Positions 34,375 to 43,356 of a stretch of DNA of 64,000 nt are shown here, piece after piece (position 1 is the first letter of the stretch; each line of letters starts with the position of its first letter). The DNA is from Lewinella sp050633125. GTDB taxonomy: Bacteria > Bacteroidota > Bacteroidia > Chitinophagales > Saprospiraceae. A program made the translations under genes and the position numbers. Location: positions 1 through 64,000 of the forward strand of contig NZ_JBOEFX010000010.1 of the NCBI RefSeq assembly GCF_050633125.1, written 5' to 3'. The notes under the pieces are model-generated. The model did not search any database and was not told the origin of the DNA. It saw only the letters and a list, made by a program, of their open reading frames with translations.

Positions 34375-35007
34375 ATGCAAGAACTATTTCAGGTAGCAGT
34401 ACATCCTCTCAATTTGGTCTACACTGTACTTATGATGTTGGTCGTATTGTACTGGTTATCAGTGGTCTTGGGTGCGATTGATATAAGTGCCTTTGACTTT
34501 GATTTCGATGCTGACCTGGATGCAGATGTAGACGTCGATGCAGATTTTTCGGTAGGTGGCTTGTTTGCCTCCGCCCTGCATTTCTTCCACTTCGATCGCG
34601 TGCCTTTCATGCTCATCATGTCGCTGGTTGTCCTGTCAGCATGGAGTATGACGGTGCTCACCAACCACTACTGGGGCAACTATTCAGCAGCTTATGGCCT
34701 CGCTTTGGCCGCGCCTATTTTGCTGATAGCATTCCTCCTGGCAAAAATCCTCAGCTATCCGCTGATCCCTCTTTTTGCTCGTATGAACACGGCCGCTGCT
34801 CCTGTGGAATACGTAGGTATGCAGTGCCGCGTCAAACTTCCGCCTTATGGCAAGAACTTTGGACAGGGCGGTGTCTATCACGATGGCGATGAGCTATTGG
34901 TCAACATCAAAAGCACTCACTCCCTCAAAGCTGGGGAGGAAACCGTCATCATCGGGCGTACCGAAGATAAACGCTACTGGCTTGTCGAACCACTGGACGG
35001 TAGTTGA
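34375..35007 (+). CDS. YqiJ/NfeD-like OB-fold membrane protein
   Basis: Inner-membrane protein of 210 residues. One helix is at about 14-34, two more at about 78-98 and 105-130, then a C-terminal OB-fold domain (about 142-205, VEYVGMQCRVKLPPYGK ... DKRYWLVEPLDG) as in NfeD and YqiJ proteins. Residues 41-57 are a strictly alternating Asp-x run with nine Asp at every second position, a very acidic loop that may bind cations or contact a partner. YqiJ-type proteins are known partners of the flotillin YqiK, and the next gene here is a flotillin, so a membrane-domain complex is well supported by context. It is 289 bp upstream, with a family A repeat between the two. Confidence 0.82.
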   Translation: MQELFQVAVHPLNLVYTVLMMLVVLYWLSVVLGAIDISAFDFDFDADLDADVDVDADFSVGGLFASALHFFHFDRVPFMLIMSLVVLSAWSMTVLTNHYWGNYSAAYGLALAAPILLIAFLLAKILSYPLIPLFARMNTAAAPVEYVGMQCRVKLPPYGKNFGQGGVYHDGDELLVNIKSTHSLKAGEETVIIGRTEDKRYWLVEPLDGS

Positions 35008-35028
35008 AAACCTTTACCAAACTGGATT

Positions 35029-35155
35029 TGGGGCCATGCCGGCCTACCGGCGGCACCGGGCTGTACGCACCTACTACCGTAGGATGCTGCCATCCCTTGT
35101 CCTTGCGGCCTCCGGCCACCGCCCTCCGCTCGTACCTCGCTACGGGCCAGTACTA
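35029..35155 (+). repeat. Dispersed intergenic repeat family A, copy 3
   Basis: The cores GGGGCCATGCC, CGGCACCGGGCTGT, GCTGCCATCCCTTGTCC and TTGCGGCCTCCGG occur in the same order as in the other three copies. The copy fills most of the gap between the YqiJ-like and flotillin genes and has small internal hairpins (CCGGCCTACCGGCGG). Confidence 0.6.
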
Positions 35156-35296
35156 AAAACAGTACCTAAATAAGGGGCAAAATTTGGAAAAGTGGAAAAG
35201 TTCGGGCAAAGCACCTTGCACTACAATTCGGAAGTCGGAAGCAATTTCCGCACAACGCACGAAAATATATTTAAACAACCATAAACCTCAACAGTC

Positions 35297-37417
35297 ATGC
35301 TATTATTGCAAGTAGACATTGCGGGATCCATGGGTTACCTCCTCGGGGGAATCCTCATCCTGCTCTTTTTTGGCTTCTTGGTCATGCTCGTCAGATGGTA
35401 CCGCAAGGTGCCCCAGGGCAAAGCCATCATCGCTACCGGATTACGCGGTACGCGAGTTGCCTTCGAAAACGGCCTCATGGTCATCCCGGGGATCGAGATG
35501 TACGAAGAGATGGACCTCTCCGTAAAAACCATCGAAATCAGCCGGATGAATCAGGATGGCCTCATTTGTAAGGACAATATCCGCGCCGACATCAAAGTCG
35601 TCTTCTTTGTCCGGATCAATAAGGATTCTAAAGATATCCAGAATGTCGCACAGAATATCGGCTGTGTCCGTGCTTCTGACCTCAATACCTTACGTGAGCT
35701 CTTCGAGGCCAAGTTCTCGGAAGCTATCAAAACGGTAGGTAAGCGTTTCGACTTTGTCGAGCTTTACGACAACCGCGAGAAGTTCAACTCCGAGATCCAA
35801 AATACCATCGGCGAGTACCTCAACGGTTACAAGCTGGATGATGTAAGTATTGATTATCTAGAGCAAACAGATATCGAATTCCTCAAGGAAAATAATATCC
35901 TCGACGCCGAAGGTATCAAGAAGATCACCGAGCTAACCGCTCAGCAGCGAGTAAAGTCAAATCATATCCGCCGCGAGGAAGAAAAGACCCTCAAGGAGCA
36001 GGATGTAGAAGCTCGCGAAGCCATCCTCGAATACGAGCGTCAGCTTGCCGAGAAGGAAGAGCGCCAAAAGCGGGAGATCGCGAACATCAAGTCGCGGGAA
36101 GAAGCAGAAATCGTCAAGATTACGGAAGAAGAGCGCCTTCGTGCTCAACTTGTACGGATCAAGACTGACGAAGAACTGCAAATTGCGGAAGAAAACCGTA
36201 TGCGCCAGGTCATTGTCGCTGAGAAGAACAAGGAGCGTACCGAAGCGGTAGAAACGGAGCGCGTAGAGAAAGATCGCTTGCTAGAACTCACCGAACGTGA
36301 GAAGATCGTCACCTTGGCGGAGATCGAGAAGCAGCGCGCGGTAGAAGAAGAGAAGAAAAATATCCAGGATGTCATCCGCGACCGGATCATGGTCGAGAAG
36401 CGAGTCGTCGAAGAGGAGGAGCGCATCAAGGATACCCGCGTATTGGCCGAAGCTGATCGTCTCAAGCAGAAGGTTATCATTGAAAGCCAAGCCAAAGGAG
36501 AAGCCATCGTTATTGAGAAAGAACGTGGTGCCGAAGCCGCAAAGCTGGCCGCTGCCATTCAAGCCGATCAGTTGTTGATCGAAGCGGAAGCCAGCAAGCA
36601 AGCTGCCGGTAAAGAAGCCGAAGCTCGCAAAATCATGGCCGAAGCCAAAGCTGCGGAAGAAGCAACCCTTGGTCTATCGGAAGCGCAGGTGATCGAAGCC
36701 AAAGCACATGCTATGGAGCAGGAAGGTAAGGCCCAGGCACTGGTGCTGGAAACCCGCGCCCTCGCAGAAGCGAAAGGTATTGAAGCCAAAGCTGATGCGA
36801 TCAAGAAGCAAGGGATGGCCGAAGCCGAAGTTGCAGACCAGAAAGGCGCAGTAGACGCCAGAGTAATGGAACTCAAGCTAGCTGCCGAAGCTCGTGGTGT
36901 AGAGCAGAAAGCCAATGCGATGAAGAAGCTCGACGGTGTAGGCAAAGAGCACGAAGAGTTCAAGCTTCGCCTGGAGAAAGACAAGGAAGTCGAACTGGCA
37001 GGTATCAATGTGCAGCAGCACGTGGCCGAAGCCCAGGCGATGGTCTTGGGAGAAGCCATGAAGCATGCCAATATCGACATCGTCGGCGGCGAAATGCAGT
37101 TTGTGAACAGCATCATGAACTCTATCAATCGAGGCAAGTCTATTGATGGCCTGATCAACAACTCTACGCACCTGACCCAATTGAGTAATGGTTTGCTTAA
37201 TGGTGGAGGCGGCAACGGTGGTGTCCTGACGCAAGTCTTGGGCCTTATTCAGAAAGCCGGCCTCACAACTGAAACCATCAAAAACCTGACGCTCACGGCC
37301 CTCTTACTTCGCCTAAATAACGAATTGAGTGGGGACGATCGCAGCCTCGTTCAGCAACTCCTCAACAAGGTAGAAAGCCTTGGATTAGGAGGGGTAGAGG
37401 TAGGGAAATTGATGTAG
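35297..37417 (+). CDS. Flotillin/YqiK-like SPFH-domain protein
   Basis: Membrane scaffold protein of 706 residues. One N-terminal membrane helix (about 11-34, LLGGILILLFFGFLVMLVRWY) is followed by an SPFH/band-7 domain to about residue 215 (KAIIATGLRGTRVAF ... VKTIEISRMNQDGLICKDNI). A very long charged coiled coil follows (about 220-390, Glu/Lys/Arg-rich), then Ala/Glu-rich 'EAKA' repeats (about 390-565) typical of flotillins, and a C-terminal helical region with a short Gly/Asn linker (about 633-642). Flotillins oligomerise into membrane microdomains. Its place after an YqiJ-like gene mirrors the yqiJ-yqiK pair of E. coli, and a DUF3686-type ATPase lies downstream on the same strand. A REP-like element begins directly at its TAG stop. 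Confidence 0.92.
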   Translation: MLLLQVDIAGSMGYLLGGILILLFFGFLVMLVRWYRKVPQGKAIIATGLRGTRVAFENGLMVIPGIEMYEEMDLSVKTIEISRMNQDGLICKDNIRADIKVVFFVRINKDSKDIQNVAQNIGCVRASDLNTLRELFEAKFSEAIKTVGKRFDFVELYDNREKFNSEIQNTIGEYLNGYKLDDVSIDYLEQTDIEFLKENNILDAEGIKKITELTAQQRVKSNHIRREEEKTLKEQDVEAREAILEYERQLAEKEERQKREIANIKSREEAEIVKITEEERLRAQLVRIKTDEELQIAEENRMRQVIVAEKNKERTEAVETERVEKDRLLELTEREKIVTLAEIEKQRAVEEEKKNIQDVIRDRIMVEKRVVEEEERIKDTRVLAEADRLKQKVIIESQAKGEAIVIEKERGAEAAKLAAAIQADQLLIEAEASKQAAGKEAEARKIMAEAKAAEEATLGLSEAQVIEAKAHAMEQEGKAQALVLETRALAEAKGIEAKADAIKKQGMAEAEVADQKGAVDARVMELKLAAEARGVEQKANAMKKLDGVGKEHEEFKLRLEKDKEVELAGINVQQHVAEAQAMVLGEAMKHANIDIVGGEMQFVNSIMNSINRGKSIDGLINNSTHLTQLSNGLLNGGGGNGGVLTQVLGLIQKAGLTTETIKNLTLTALLLRLNNELSGDDRSLVQQLLNKVESLGLGGVEVGKLM

Positions 37418-37676
37418 GTGCTCGTCCCGATACCTCGGGACTCGCGGAGGTATTCCCCCGGAAAGCCGGGGTCGTGCTCACTTCGTTCGCGGGTTTTGTT
37501 GGCGATCTCACCGCGTTCATAAAAAGAACCGTGAGGCAACGCCCCCCCTACGAGCGCAGCGAGTCCCCCCGTGATCCCGACAGTAGGTCGGGAGAACACA
37601 ACCACGAGCGTAGCGAGTACTCCCGTGAGGCGCAGCCGAACACTACCACGAGTCCCGAGGTATCGGGACGAGTACC
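37418..37676. repeat. REP-like repeat cluster, left side
   Basis: The cluster contains an inverted unit beginning at the flotillin stop (GTGCTCGTCCCGATACC then TCGGGACTCGCGG, 37418-37448). Several 'GAGCGNAGCGAGTNCNCCCGTGA' units follow at about 37552-37580 and 37605-37630, then the 53-bp element 37624-37676, which is repeated almost identically at 38165-38217. The shared palindrome is GTCCCGA-GGTA-TCGGGAC (7-bp stem). The final unit ends one base before the stop codon of the minus-strand four-helix-bundle gene. Confidence 0.75.
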
Positions 37677-37677
37677 T

Positions 37678-38040
37678 CTACCCCCTCCGCTCAACCGCCT
37701 CGATAAACTTGGCGAGTTGAATACCTAACTGAATCCCTTGCTTTTGGAGTCGTTTTAAGAGCACTTCATCGGTGAGGGATCCAGTTTCAAAAAGTGTTTC
37801 CAGATGGTCAATGGTTTCATCTTGGGAAGATTTAGAGAAAATGAGGAATCGAATAAACTCCTTGGGATATCGCCTTCGGCCCGTCCCTTCGACAATATTC
37901 GCTCTTACAGACTTAGACGACCGTCGGATTTGTGACCCAGTTTCATACAATTCGAATTTTGGAAGCGTTAGGCTCATCTTGTGAATAGCAATAGATTGCG
38001 CACGAGCGAGCTGCCAGATAGAGAGTTTGCGGTAATTCAT
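37678..38040 (-). CDS. Four-helix bundle protein (23S rRNA IVS / S23 type)
   Basis: Cytoplasmic helical protein of 120 residues. The sequence is typical of the four-helix-bundle family first seen in intervening sequences of 23S rRNA genes: MNYRKLSIWQLARAQSIAIHK, then GSQIRRSSKSVRANIVEGTGRR, then EFIRFLIFSKSSQDETIDHLETL. The basic surface suggests RNA or DNA binding, but no activity is established. It is oriented against its neighbours and flanked on both sides by the same 53-bp element (37624-37676 and 38165-38217), so the gene and its repeats look like a mobile or formerly mobile module inserted between the flotillin and ATPase genes. Confidence 0.88.
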   Translation of the reverse strand: MNYRKLSIWQLARAQSIAIHKMSLTLPKFELYETGSQIRRSSKSVRANIVEGTGRRRYPKEFIRFLIFSKSSQDETIDHLETLFETGSLTDEVLLKRLQKQGIQLGIQLAKFIEAVERRG

Positions 38041-38164
38041 GAAACCTGCTGTCTGTTTGTTGAAAAAAGCTAAAAAAAATAATTTTGTTTATTGTTTTAC
38101 ATGAAACAAACTTATTTTTTTAGTACATGGTTTTGTGAAACCCTAAAACACTACCCAAAAAAAA

Positions 38165-38292
38165 CGTGAGGCAACGCCGAACATAACCACGAGTCCCGAG
38201 GTATCGGGACGAGTACCCCCGTGATCCCGACGAAAAGTCGGGAGAACACCACCGCGAGTGCAGCGAGTACCCCCGTGAGGCAACGCCGAACA
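38165..38292. repeat. REP-like repeat cluster, right side
   Basis: 38165-38217 repeats 37624-37676 with a few mismatches; the last 32 bp (38186-38217 against 37645-37676) are identical. It continues with CCCCGTGATCCCGAC, a hairpin CCCGAC-GAAAA-GTCGGG (about 38225-38241), 'CGCGAGTGCAGCGAGTACC' and CCCGTGAGGCAACGCCGAA (about 38273-38290), ending 15 bp before the ATPase start codon. Confidence 0.75.
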
Positions 38293-38306
38293 CTAAAAAA
38301 CTAAAC

Positions 38307-41300
38307 ATGTCCAATACCCAAAATATAGCCCTCGACACAGGCACCTATGATATCATCCGCGGACGATTGGAGCAGCAGGCCGATGCCTTGCGCCAGCGTT
38401 TAGCACAATTGAACGAAGAACGTAAGACGGTTTTTGGGGCCATCGAGACGACTTTGGTGGCGAATGACCGTATTCACACCGGCAACTACTGTACTGCACG
38501 GGATGTAGTAGCTATCGGTGACCATTGTATTTTTGGGTACAACGTACACGTTGGATTGCGTTCGGGTATCAAGCTTTCTGATGTGTTTAGTGGCTATCGT
38601 TTTACAGAACAAAGCTTCAAAGAAGAGGAGCTGAGCATTCTGAAAGATGAAAAATTCCTGACGGATTTTCAGAACCTATACCGTTATTACAAGGATGCTT
38701 TCTTCGCGCGGTTTTCTCGCCGAGGGCAGTACTTGTATATGGTGTTTCATCTGAACGAAGGTACTACGGACTTCAAAACATTCAAATGGTTGATCACAGA
38801 TGAAGGGCTCCGTTATGTCGATAACCGCTCTGACCATGAAGTGAAATTCCCGGAGCAGTATGAGTTTCGCTGGCGTTTAGCAACCCGCGACGATCAGCGG
38901 CAGGGCAAGCATCCACACGTATCTATCATGGATCGTGTGTTTGTAGAAACAGTGGGTGGTGATTTAACCATCAAGGTAGAAGACAATACCAGCGATGGAC
39001 GCGGTATTTACGCCGAGCCAGTAGAATACCCTGATCAAACCCTTGATGATGCGGAGTTTTCCTACGCTGACCTGGGCAACCTCATTGCATTACGTATTCG
39101 CCCTTATCAGGAAAAAGACCGCTATTTCGTTTTCAACGAAAAGATCCAAAAAGTAGAACGCGTCGATGCGCTCGCCAAGTCGGGTATCCTTTTGCCAGAA
39201 AGCCAAGGCTTGATCTTTGCTAACGGTTACTACCTCCAGACGGGAGAACATAAGCTCTTTGAGCAGGTCACCCAAGGTTTGGTATTTAAAAAAAGAATCA
39301 GCTCTGGTAATGGAGAAGATTACCTCTTTGTTTTTTACGACAACCTGCATGGTACTTACGTGCTTTTGCCTTACAACATCATCAGTCAGTCAATAACGAC
39401 GCCCATCATTTGTAATGGCTTTACGTTGTTTCCAGGCGGGGAACTGTGCTATTTTAAGGCCGAAGAAGAAGCCACGAAGCATCACGTTATGCAGATTTGG
39501 CAAACGCCTTTCGTCGCTGATGTGCAGGCAAAGACGGGCAATCAGGAGAATTTCCTGTTTAAAGTAGGTAATAAAGACATCGTTCGTGCGATGGCCGAGT
39601 GCCAGGAAGTCCTTACCCTTTGCGGGAAGGAAGACTCTTACGCCAACCTTTACGATGATTTGTCCAAGCGGGTAACCGATATACTGGACGCCTACTACTG
39701 GATTGATGACCCAAAAGTATTTCAACTGGCCGAAGGCCTTCGGCCCATCCGAGAAACGGCCCAAGCTGCTATTGAAGAGTTTGAAAAGAAAGTACGTACC
39801 CAACGCCAAACCAACAATGCACTGGGAACAGTGGCAAAACGTGCGGAAAAGTTATTCGACCGTATCCGTCGAGAACGCTTTGACAGCATTGAGCTTTTTG
39901 TTGAGCAATTAGCGGCCCTGCGCCAGCTACGAGGAGATATTCTTGGCCTAAAGGAACTGCCTTTTACCAATGAAGAACTTATCGTAGAACTTCAGGCAGA
40001 GGCTCAGAAAAACAACGAAAAGCTGGCTGAAACCTGTGTAGAATTCCTATTGTTACCGGAAGCACTACAGCCTTATGAGGCACAAATTATTGAGCAGGCG
40101 TCTCTCGTCGGTAACCTGAAGACGGCCAAAGCGGCCAGTGAATTGGAAGAGGGTTTTGATGAAATCGGTGGACAGTTGGAGCTGTTGGTGGAGATGGTCA
40201 GCAATTTGAAGATTGCAGATGCTACCCAGACAACCCGCATTATCGATACCATTTCAGCCTTGTTTACCCAGCTTAATCAGCATAAAGCAGCGATCAAAAA
40301 GCGAGCACAGCAGTTTCGTACCCAAGAGTCTGCGGCGGAATTTGGCGCACAGTTGAAGCTGCTGGACCAAAGCTTGATCAATTATCTCGATCTCGCAGAT
40401 ACACCTGCACGTTGTGATGAGTTCCTGACCAAACTGATGGTGCAGCTTGAAGAACTAGACAGCAAGTTTGCCGAAGTGGAAGCCTTTACGCTTGAACTGA
40501 CCGAAAAGCGGGAGGAGGTCTATGCGGCCCTGGAGAATCGTAAAAATAGTTTGGTTGAAGCCAGAAATAATCGTACAACTGCCTTAGCAAAAGCTGCGGA
40601 GCGCATTTTTACGGGCGTACAGAAACGCACGGAGGCCTTTAAGGAGTTGGCAGATATCAATAGCTTTTTTGCAGCAGATTTGATGGTGGACAAAGTGCGG
40701 GATATCATCCAGCAACTTTATGCCCTGGACGATAGCAACAAGGCTGACCGTATTCAGACCCAATTGAAGAGCTTGCAGGAAGATGCTGTACGGGGCTTGC
40801 GTGATCGCCAGGAATTGTTTGTAGGAGGAGAGAACGTTATCAAACTGGGCCGTCATCGCTTCTCTGTAAACAGCCAGCCTTTGGAGTTGACAGTCGTCAA
40901 TGAAGGAGACGAATTACTTTACCATTTGACAGGTACCAATTTCTATCTGCCTATTGAAGATGAAGTACTGAATGGGAATAAAACCTACTGGCAGCAACGC
41001 CTCATTTCAGAAGACAAACAAGTGTACCGGGGCGAGTACCTGGCCTTCTCTTTATTGCCAGTAGCATTAAAAGAAGGGTGGGGTGCCGAATATGATGTGA
41101 TTTTGCCAAAGATACAGGAAGCGGCGGCTGGCCGTTACCAGGAAGGTTACACCAAAGGCATCCACGACGAAGATGCAGCACGAATACTGAGTGCACTGCT
41201 AGGAATGCAAAGTACGATTGGTTTATTGTCATTTACGCCTAGTGAGCGCGCGCTTGCGCTGATTTGGTGGATGCAATTTGCGCAGCATGACCGTAAGGCA

Positions 41301-43166
41301 GAGCTAGAGCAGCAACTGGAAAGTGCTGGCACCATCCTGAAAGTATTCCCAACGACGAAAGAGTTTGCTTACCTGAAAGAAGATTTAGTAGTAGAACTAG
41401 AGCAGTTCTTGGCAGCTCATAAGTTATTTCCAACGTATTTAACCAAGCGTGCAGCTGCATATCTTTTCAACGAGCTAACAAACGGAGGTTCAATTTCAGT
41501 GAGCCAAACGGCAGGGCAATTGTGGGAAGATTTACAGACTTTTCTGAAAAAGGAGAAGTCATTGACGAAGTTCAAAGAGTCATTGAAGTTATTGTCCTCT
41601 CACCCGCGCGAGCAGTTTTTGCTAGCCAGAAAGTGGGCTCACGCCTACCTGGAAATGCAAAACCAGGAAGAACTGTGGGCTTATCAGGAAGAATTGGCGG
41701 GGCTAATGTTGTATGGCGAATTACTCACCACTACGCTCGTTGATGCACCGTTGTTGGTGCAGATCGCCGGGATGCGGGGTGACCATGCTTTGATCGTCGA
41801 TGGAAGTTACACCTTGGCTTACCATACGTTTATGGACAAAATGGAAGCTTATGTCAATACCAGTGTTCCTGGTTTTGTAGCCTTCACCCAGCGTAAGCGG
41901 GCCTTAGCGGAAAGCTTCCGTAAGGAGATGCAGCTGGAAGAGTTTGAGCCCAAAGTGCTTAGTTCCTTTGTGCGGAACCGCTTGATTGATCAAGTCTATT
42001 TGCCGATTTTTGGTGACAATCTGGCCAAGCAAATTGGCGCAGTAGGAGAGCAGACCCGTACCGATAGAATGGGGCTTCTACTCCTGATTTCGCCACCTGG
42101 ATACGGTAAGACGACACTGATGGAATACATTGCCAACCGTCTCGGCCTCATTTTTGTAAAAGTCAACGGACCGGCAATTGGGCACAATGTAGTCTCGCTG
42201 GCACCTAAAGATGCCCCTTCGATGGGCGCTGCCAAAGAGTTGGAGAAACTCAATTTGGCATTAGAAATGGGCGATAATATTATGCTGTATGTTGATGATA
42301 TTCAGCATTGTAACCCAGAATTTCTACAGAAATTTATCTCCTTGTGTGATGCGCAGCGCAAGATAGAAGGCGTTTACCAAGGGCGCTCTAAAACCTACGA
42401 TCTACGCGGACGCCGCGTGGCGGTAGTGATGGCCGGCAACCCTTATACCGAAAGCGGTGACCGCTTCCAGATACCGGATATGTTGGCAAATCGTGCTGAT
42501 ATTTATAATCTTGGTGATATCATAGGTGATTCTGCCAAAGCCTTTAAGCTGAGTTATCTAGAGAACAGCCTGACTTCTAACCCAACTTTGGCACCTTTAG
42601 CAATGAAGGCGCGCAAAGATTTGTATACAATGATCGAGGGCGTAGAAACCGCTCGCCTCGAAGATTTACAGCTGGAGGGAAGTTATAGTGGTGAAGAATT
42701 GAAATCCTACATCAATGTACTTACCAAGCTGTTGTATGTACGTGATGTCGTACTGAGGGTCAATAAAGCCTATATCCAGTCGGCAGGAATGTCGGATGCC
42801 TATCGTACCGAGCCAGCTTTCAAACTGCAAGGCTCGTACCGGAATATGAATAAATTGGCGGAAAAGGTATCACCTATCATGAATGACAAAGAGTTGAATA
42901 CCCTTCTCTTGGCACATTATGAGGGCGAGGTACAAACCCTGACCTCGGATGCAGAAGGAAACTTGTTGAAACTGAAAGAACTGTTAGGTTTACAAACTAA
43001 AAAAGAAGCCGCGCGATGGGAAGAAATCAAGCAGACTTTCAACAAGAATAAGCTCTTTGCCAGCGAAGATGGAACGGATCGGATGGCGCAAATTTTGGCA
43101 CAACTAGATGATTTCAATAGTGGTCTCCGAGGCATTAAGCAGGCTTTGAATGGAGATACTAAGTAG
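38307..43166 (+). CDS. Giant AAA-type ATPase, DUF3686 / 'DNA repair ATPase' family
   Basis: 1619 residues, no signal peptide. Residues 1-450 form a beta-rich region (two similar halves with 'YLYMVFHLNEG' and 'DYLFVFYDNLHGTYVLLPYN') that defines the family. About 470-850 is extended helical/coiled coil. About 850-1230 is mixed. The C-terminal ATPase has the Walker A PPGYGKTT (Lys1268), Walker B MLYVDDIQ (Asp1330, Asp1331), and a MoxR-like second part (VVMAGNPYTESGDRFQIPDMLANRADIYN). Relatives are annotated as DNA-repair ATPases, but I know of no direct test of this. It follows the YqiJ-like and flotillin genes on the same strand, so a membrane-scaffolded ATPase machine is a reasonable inference. 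Confidence 0.85.
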   Translation: MSNTQNIALDTGTYDIIRGRLEQQADALRQRLAQLNEERKTVFGAIETTLVANDRIHTGNYCTARDVVAIGDHCIFGYNVHVGLRSGIKLSDVFSGYRFTEQSFKEEELSILKDEKFLTDFQNLYRYYKDAFFARFSRRGQYLYMVFHLNEGTTDFKTFKWLITDEGLRYVDNRSDHEVKFPEQYEFRWRLATRDDQRQGKHPHVSIMDRVFVETVGGDLTIKVEDNTSDGRGIYAEPVEYPDQTLDDAEFSYADLGNLIALRIRPYQEKDRYFVFNEKIQKVERVDALAKSGILLPESQGLIFANGYYLQTGEHKLFEQVTQGLVFKKRISSGNGEDYLFVFYDNLHGTYVLLPYNIISQSITTPIICNGFTLFPGGELCYFKAEEEATKHHVMQIWQTPFVADVQAKTGNQENFLFKVGNKDIVRAMAECQEVLTLCGKEDSYANLYDDLSKRVTDILDAYYWIDDPKVFQLAEGLRPIRETAQAAIEEFEKKVRTQRQTNNALGTVAKRAEKLFDRIRRERFDSIELFVEQLAALRQLRGDILGLKELPFTNEELIVELQAEAQKNNEKLAETCVEFLLLPEALQPYEAQIIEQASLVGNLKTAKAASELEEGFDEIGGQLELLVEMVSNLKIADATQTTRIIDTISALFTQLNQHKAAIKKRAQQFRTQESAAEFGAQLKLLDQSLINYLDLADTPARCDEFLTKLMVQLEELDSKFAEVEAFTLELTEKREEVYAALENRKNSLVEARNNRTTALAKAAERIFTGVQKRTEAFKELADINSFFAADLMVDKVRDIIQQLYALDDSNKADRIQTQLKSLQEDAVRGLRDRQELFVGGENVIKLGRHRFSVNSQPLELTVVNEGDELLYHLTGTNFYLPIEDEVLNGNKTYWQQRLISEDKQVYRGEYLAFSLLPVALKEGWGAEYDVILPKIQEAAAGRYQEGYTKGIHDEDAARILSALLGMQSTIGLLSFTPSERALALIWWMQFAQHDRKAELEQQLESAGTILKVFPTTKEFAYLKEDLVVELEQFLAAHKLFPTYLTKRAAAYLFNELTNGGSISVSQTAGQLWEDLQTFLKKEKSLTKFKESLKLLSSHPREQFLLARKWAHAYLEMQNQEELWAYQEELAGLMLYGELLTTTLVDAPLLVQIAGMRGDHALIVDGSYTLAYHTFMDKMEAYVNTSVPGFVAFTQRKRALAESFRKEMQLEEFEPKVLSSFVRNRLIDQVYLPIFGDNLAKQIGAVGEQTRTDRMGLLLLISPPGYGKTTLMEYIANRLGLIFVKVNGPAIGHNVVSLAPKDAPSMGAAKELEKLNLALEMGDNIMLYVDDIQHCNPEFLQKFISLCDAQRKIEGVYQGRSKTYDLRGRRVAVVMAGNPYTESGDRFQIPDMLANRADIYNLGDIIGDSAKAFKLSYLENSLTSNPTLAPLAMKARKDLYTMIEGVETARLEDLQLEGSYSGEELKSYINVLTKLLYVRDVVLRVNKAYIQSAGMSDAYRTEPAFKLQGSYRNMNKLAEKVSPIMNDKELNTLLLAHYEGEVQTLTSDAEGNLLKLKELLGLQTKKEAARWEEIKQTFNKNKLFASEDGTDRMAQILAQLDDFNSGLRGIKQALNGDTK

Positions 43167-43174
43167 TTGATTAT

Positions 43175-43300
43175 TTAAACCACCAAAGGCACCTAAGTAT
43201 TGCGCAGAAAATAAACTGCGATTTTGTTTTCGTGCTGTTCCTAAGTATTTTTTCTTAGTTAGTTCTCTATTAAAAAAACTAGGTGCCTTTGGTGGTTTAA
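43175..43300. repeat. 20-bp perfect inverted repeat after the ATPase gene
   Basis: TTAAACCACCAAAGGCACCT (43175-43194) is the exact reverse complement of 43281-43300, with an 86-bp spacer. The same phrase begins 'ACCACCAAAGGCACTT' at about 46622, and further 'cttggtgtctttggtgctc' phrases follow at 43310-43340. It is probably two facing copies of a dispersed phrase, but the structure could also fold in the ATPase mRNA 3' end. Confidence 0.6.
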
Positions 43301-43356
43301 TCTGAAAATCCTTGGTGTCTTTGGTGCTCTTTGTGGTTCAGAAATATGTCTGCCTA

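Noticed and set aside
36145..37215. Long antisense open frames inside the flotillin gene (36145-36558 and 36568-37215, minus)
   Set aside because: They are Ser/Ala/Leu-rich shadows created by the repetitive Glu/Ala/Lys codons of the coiled coil. No start context or family resemblance.
38307..43166. Giant ATPase as part of a known phage-defence island
   Set aside because: No nuclease, methylase, toxin or integrase gene lies nearby; the flotillin context argues for a membrane-stress or scaffold role instead.
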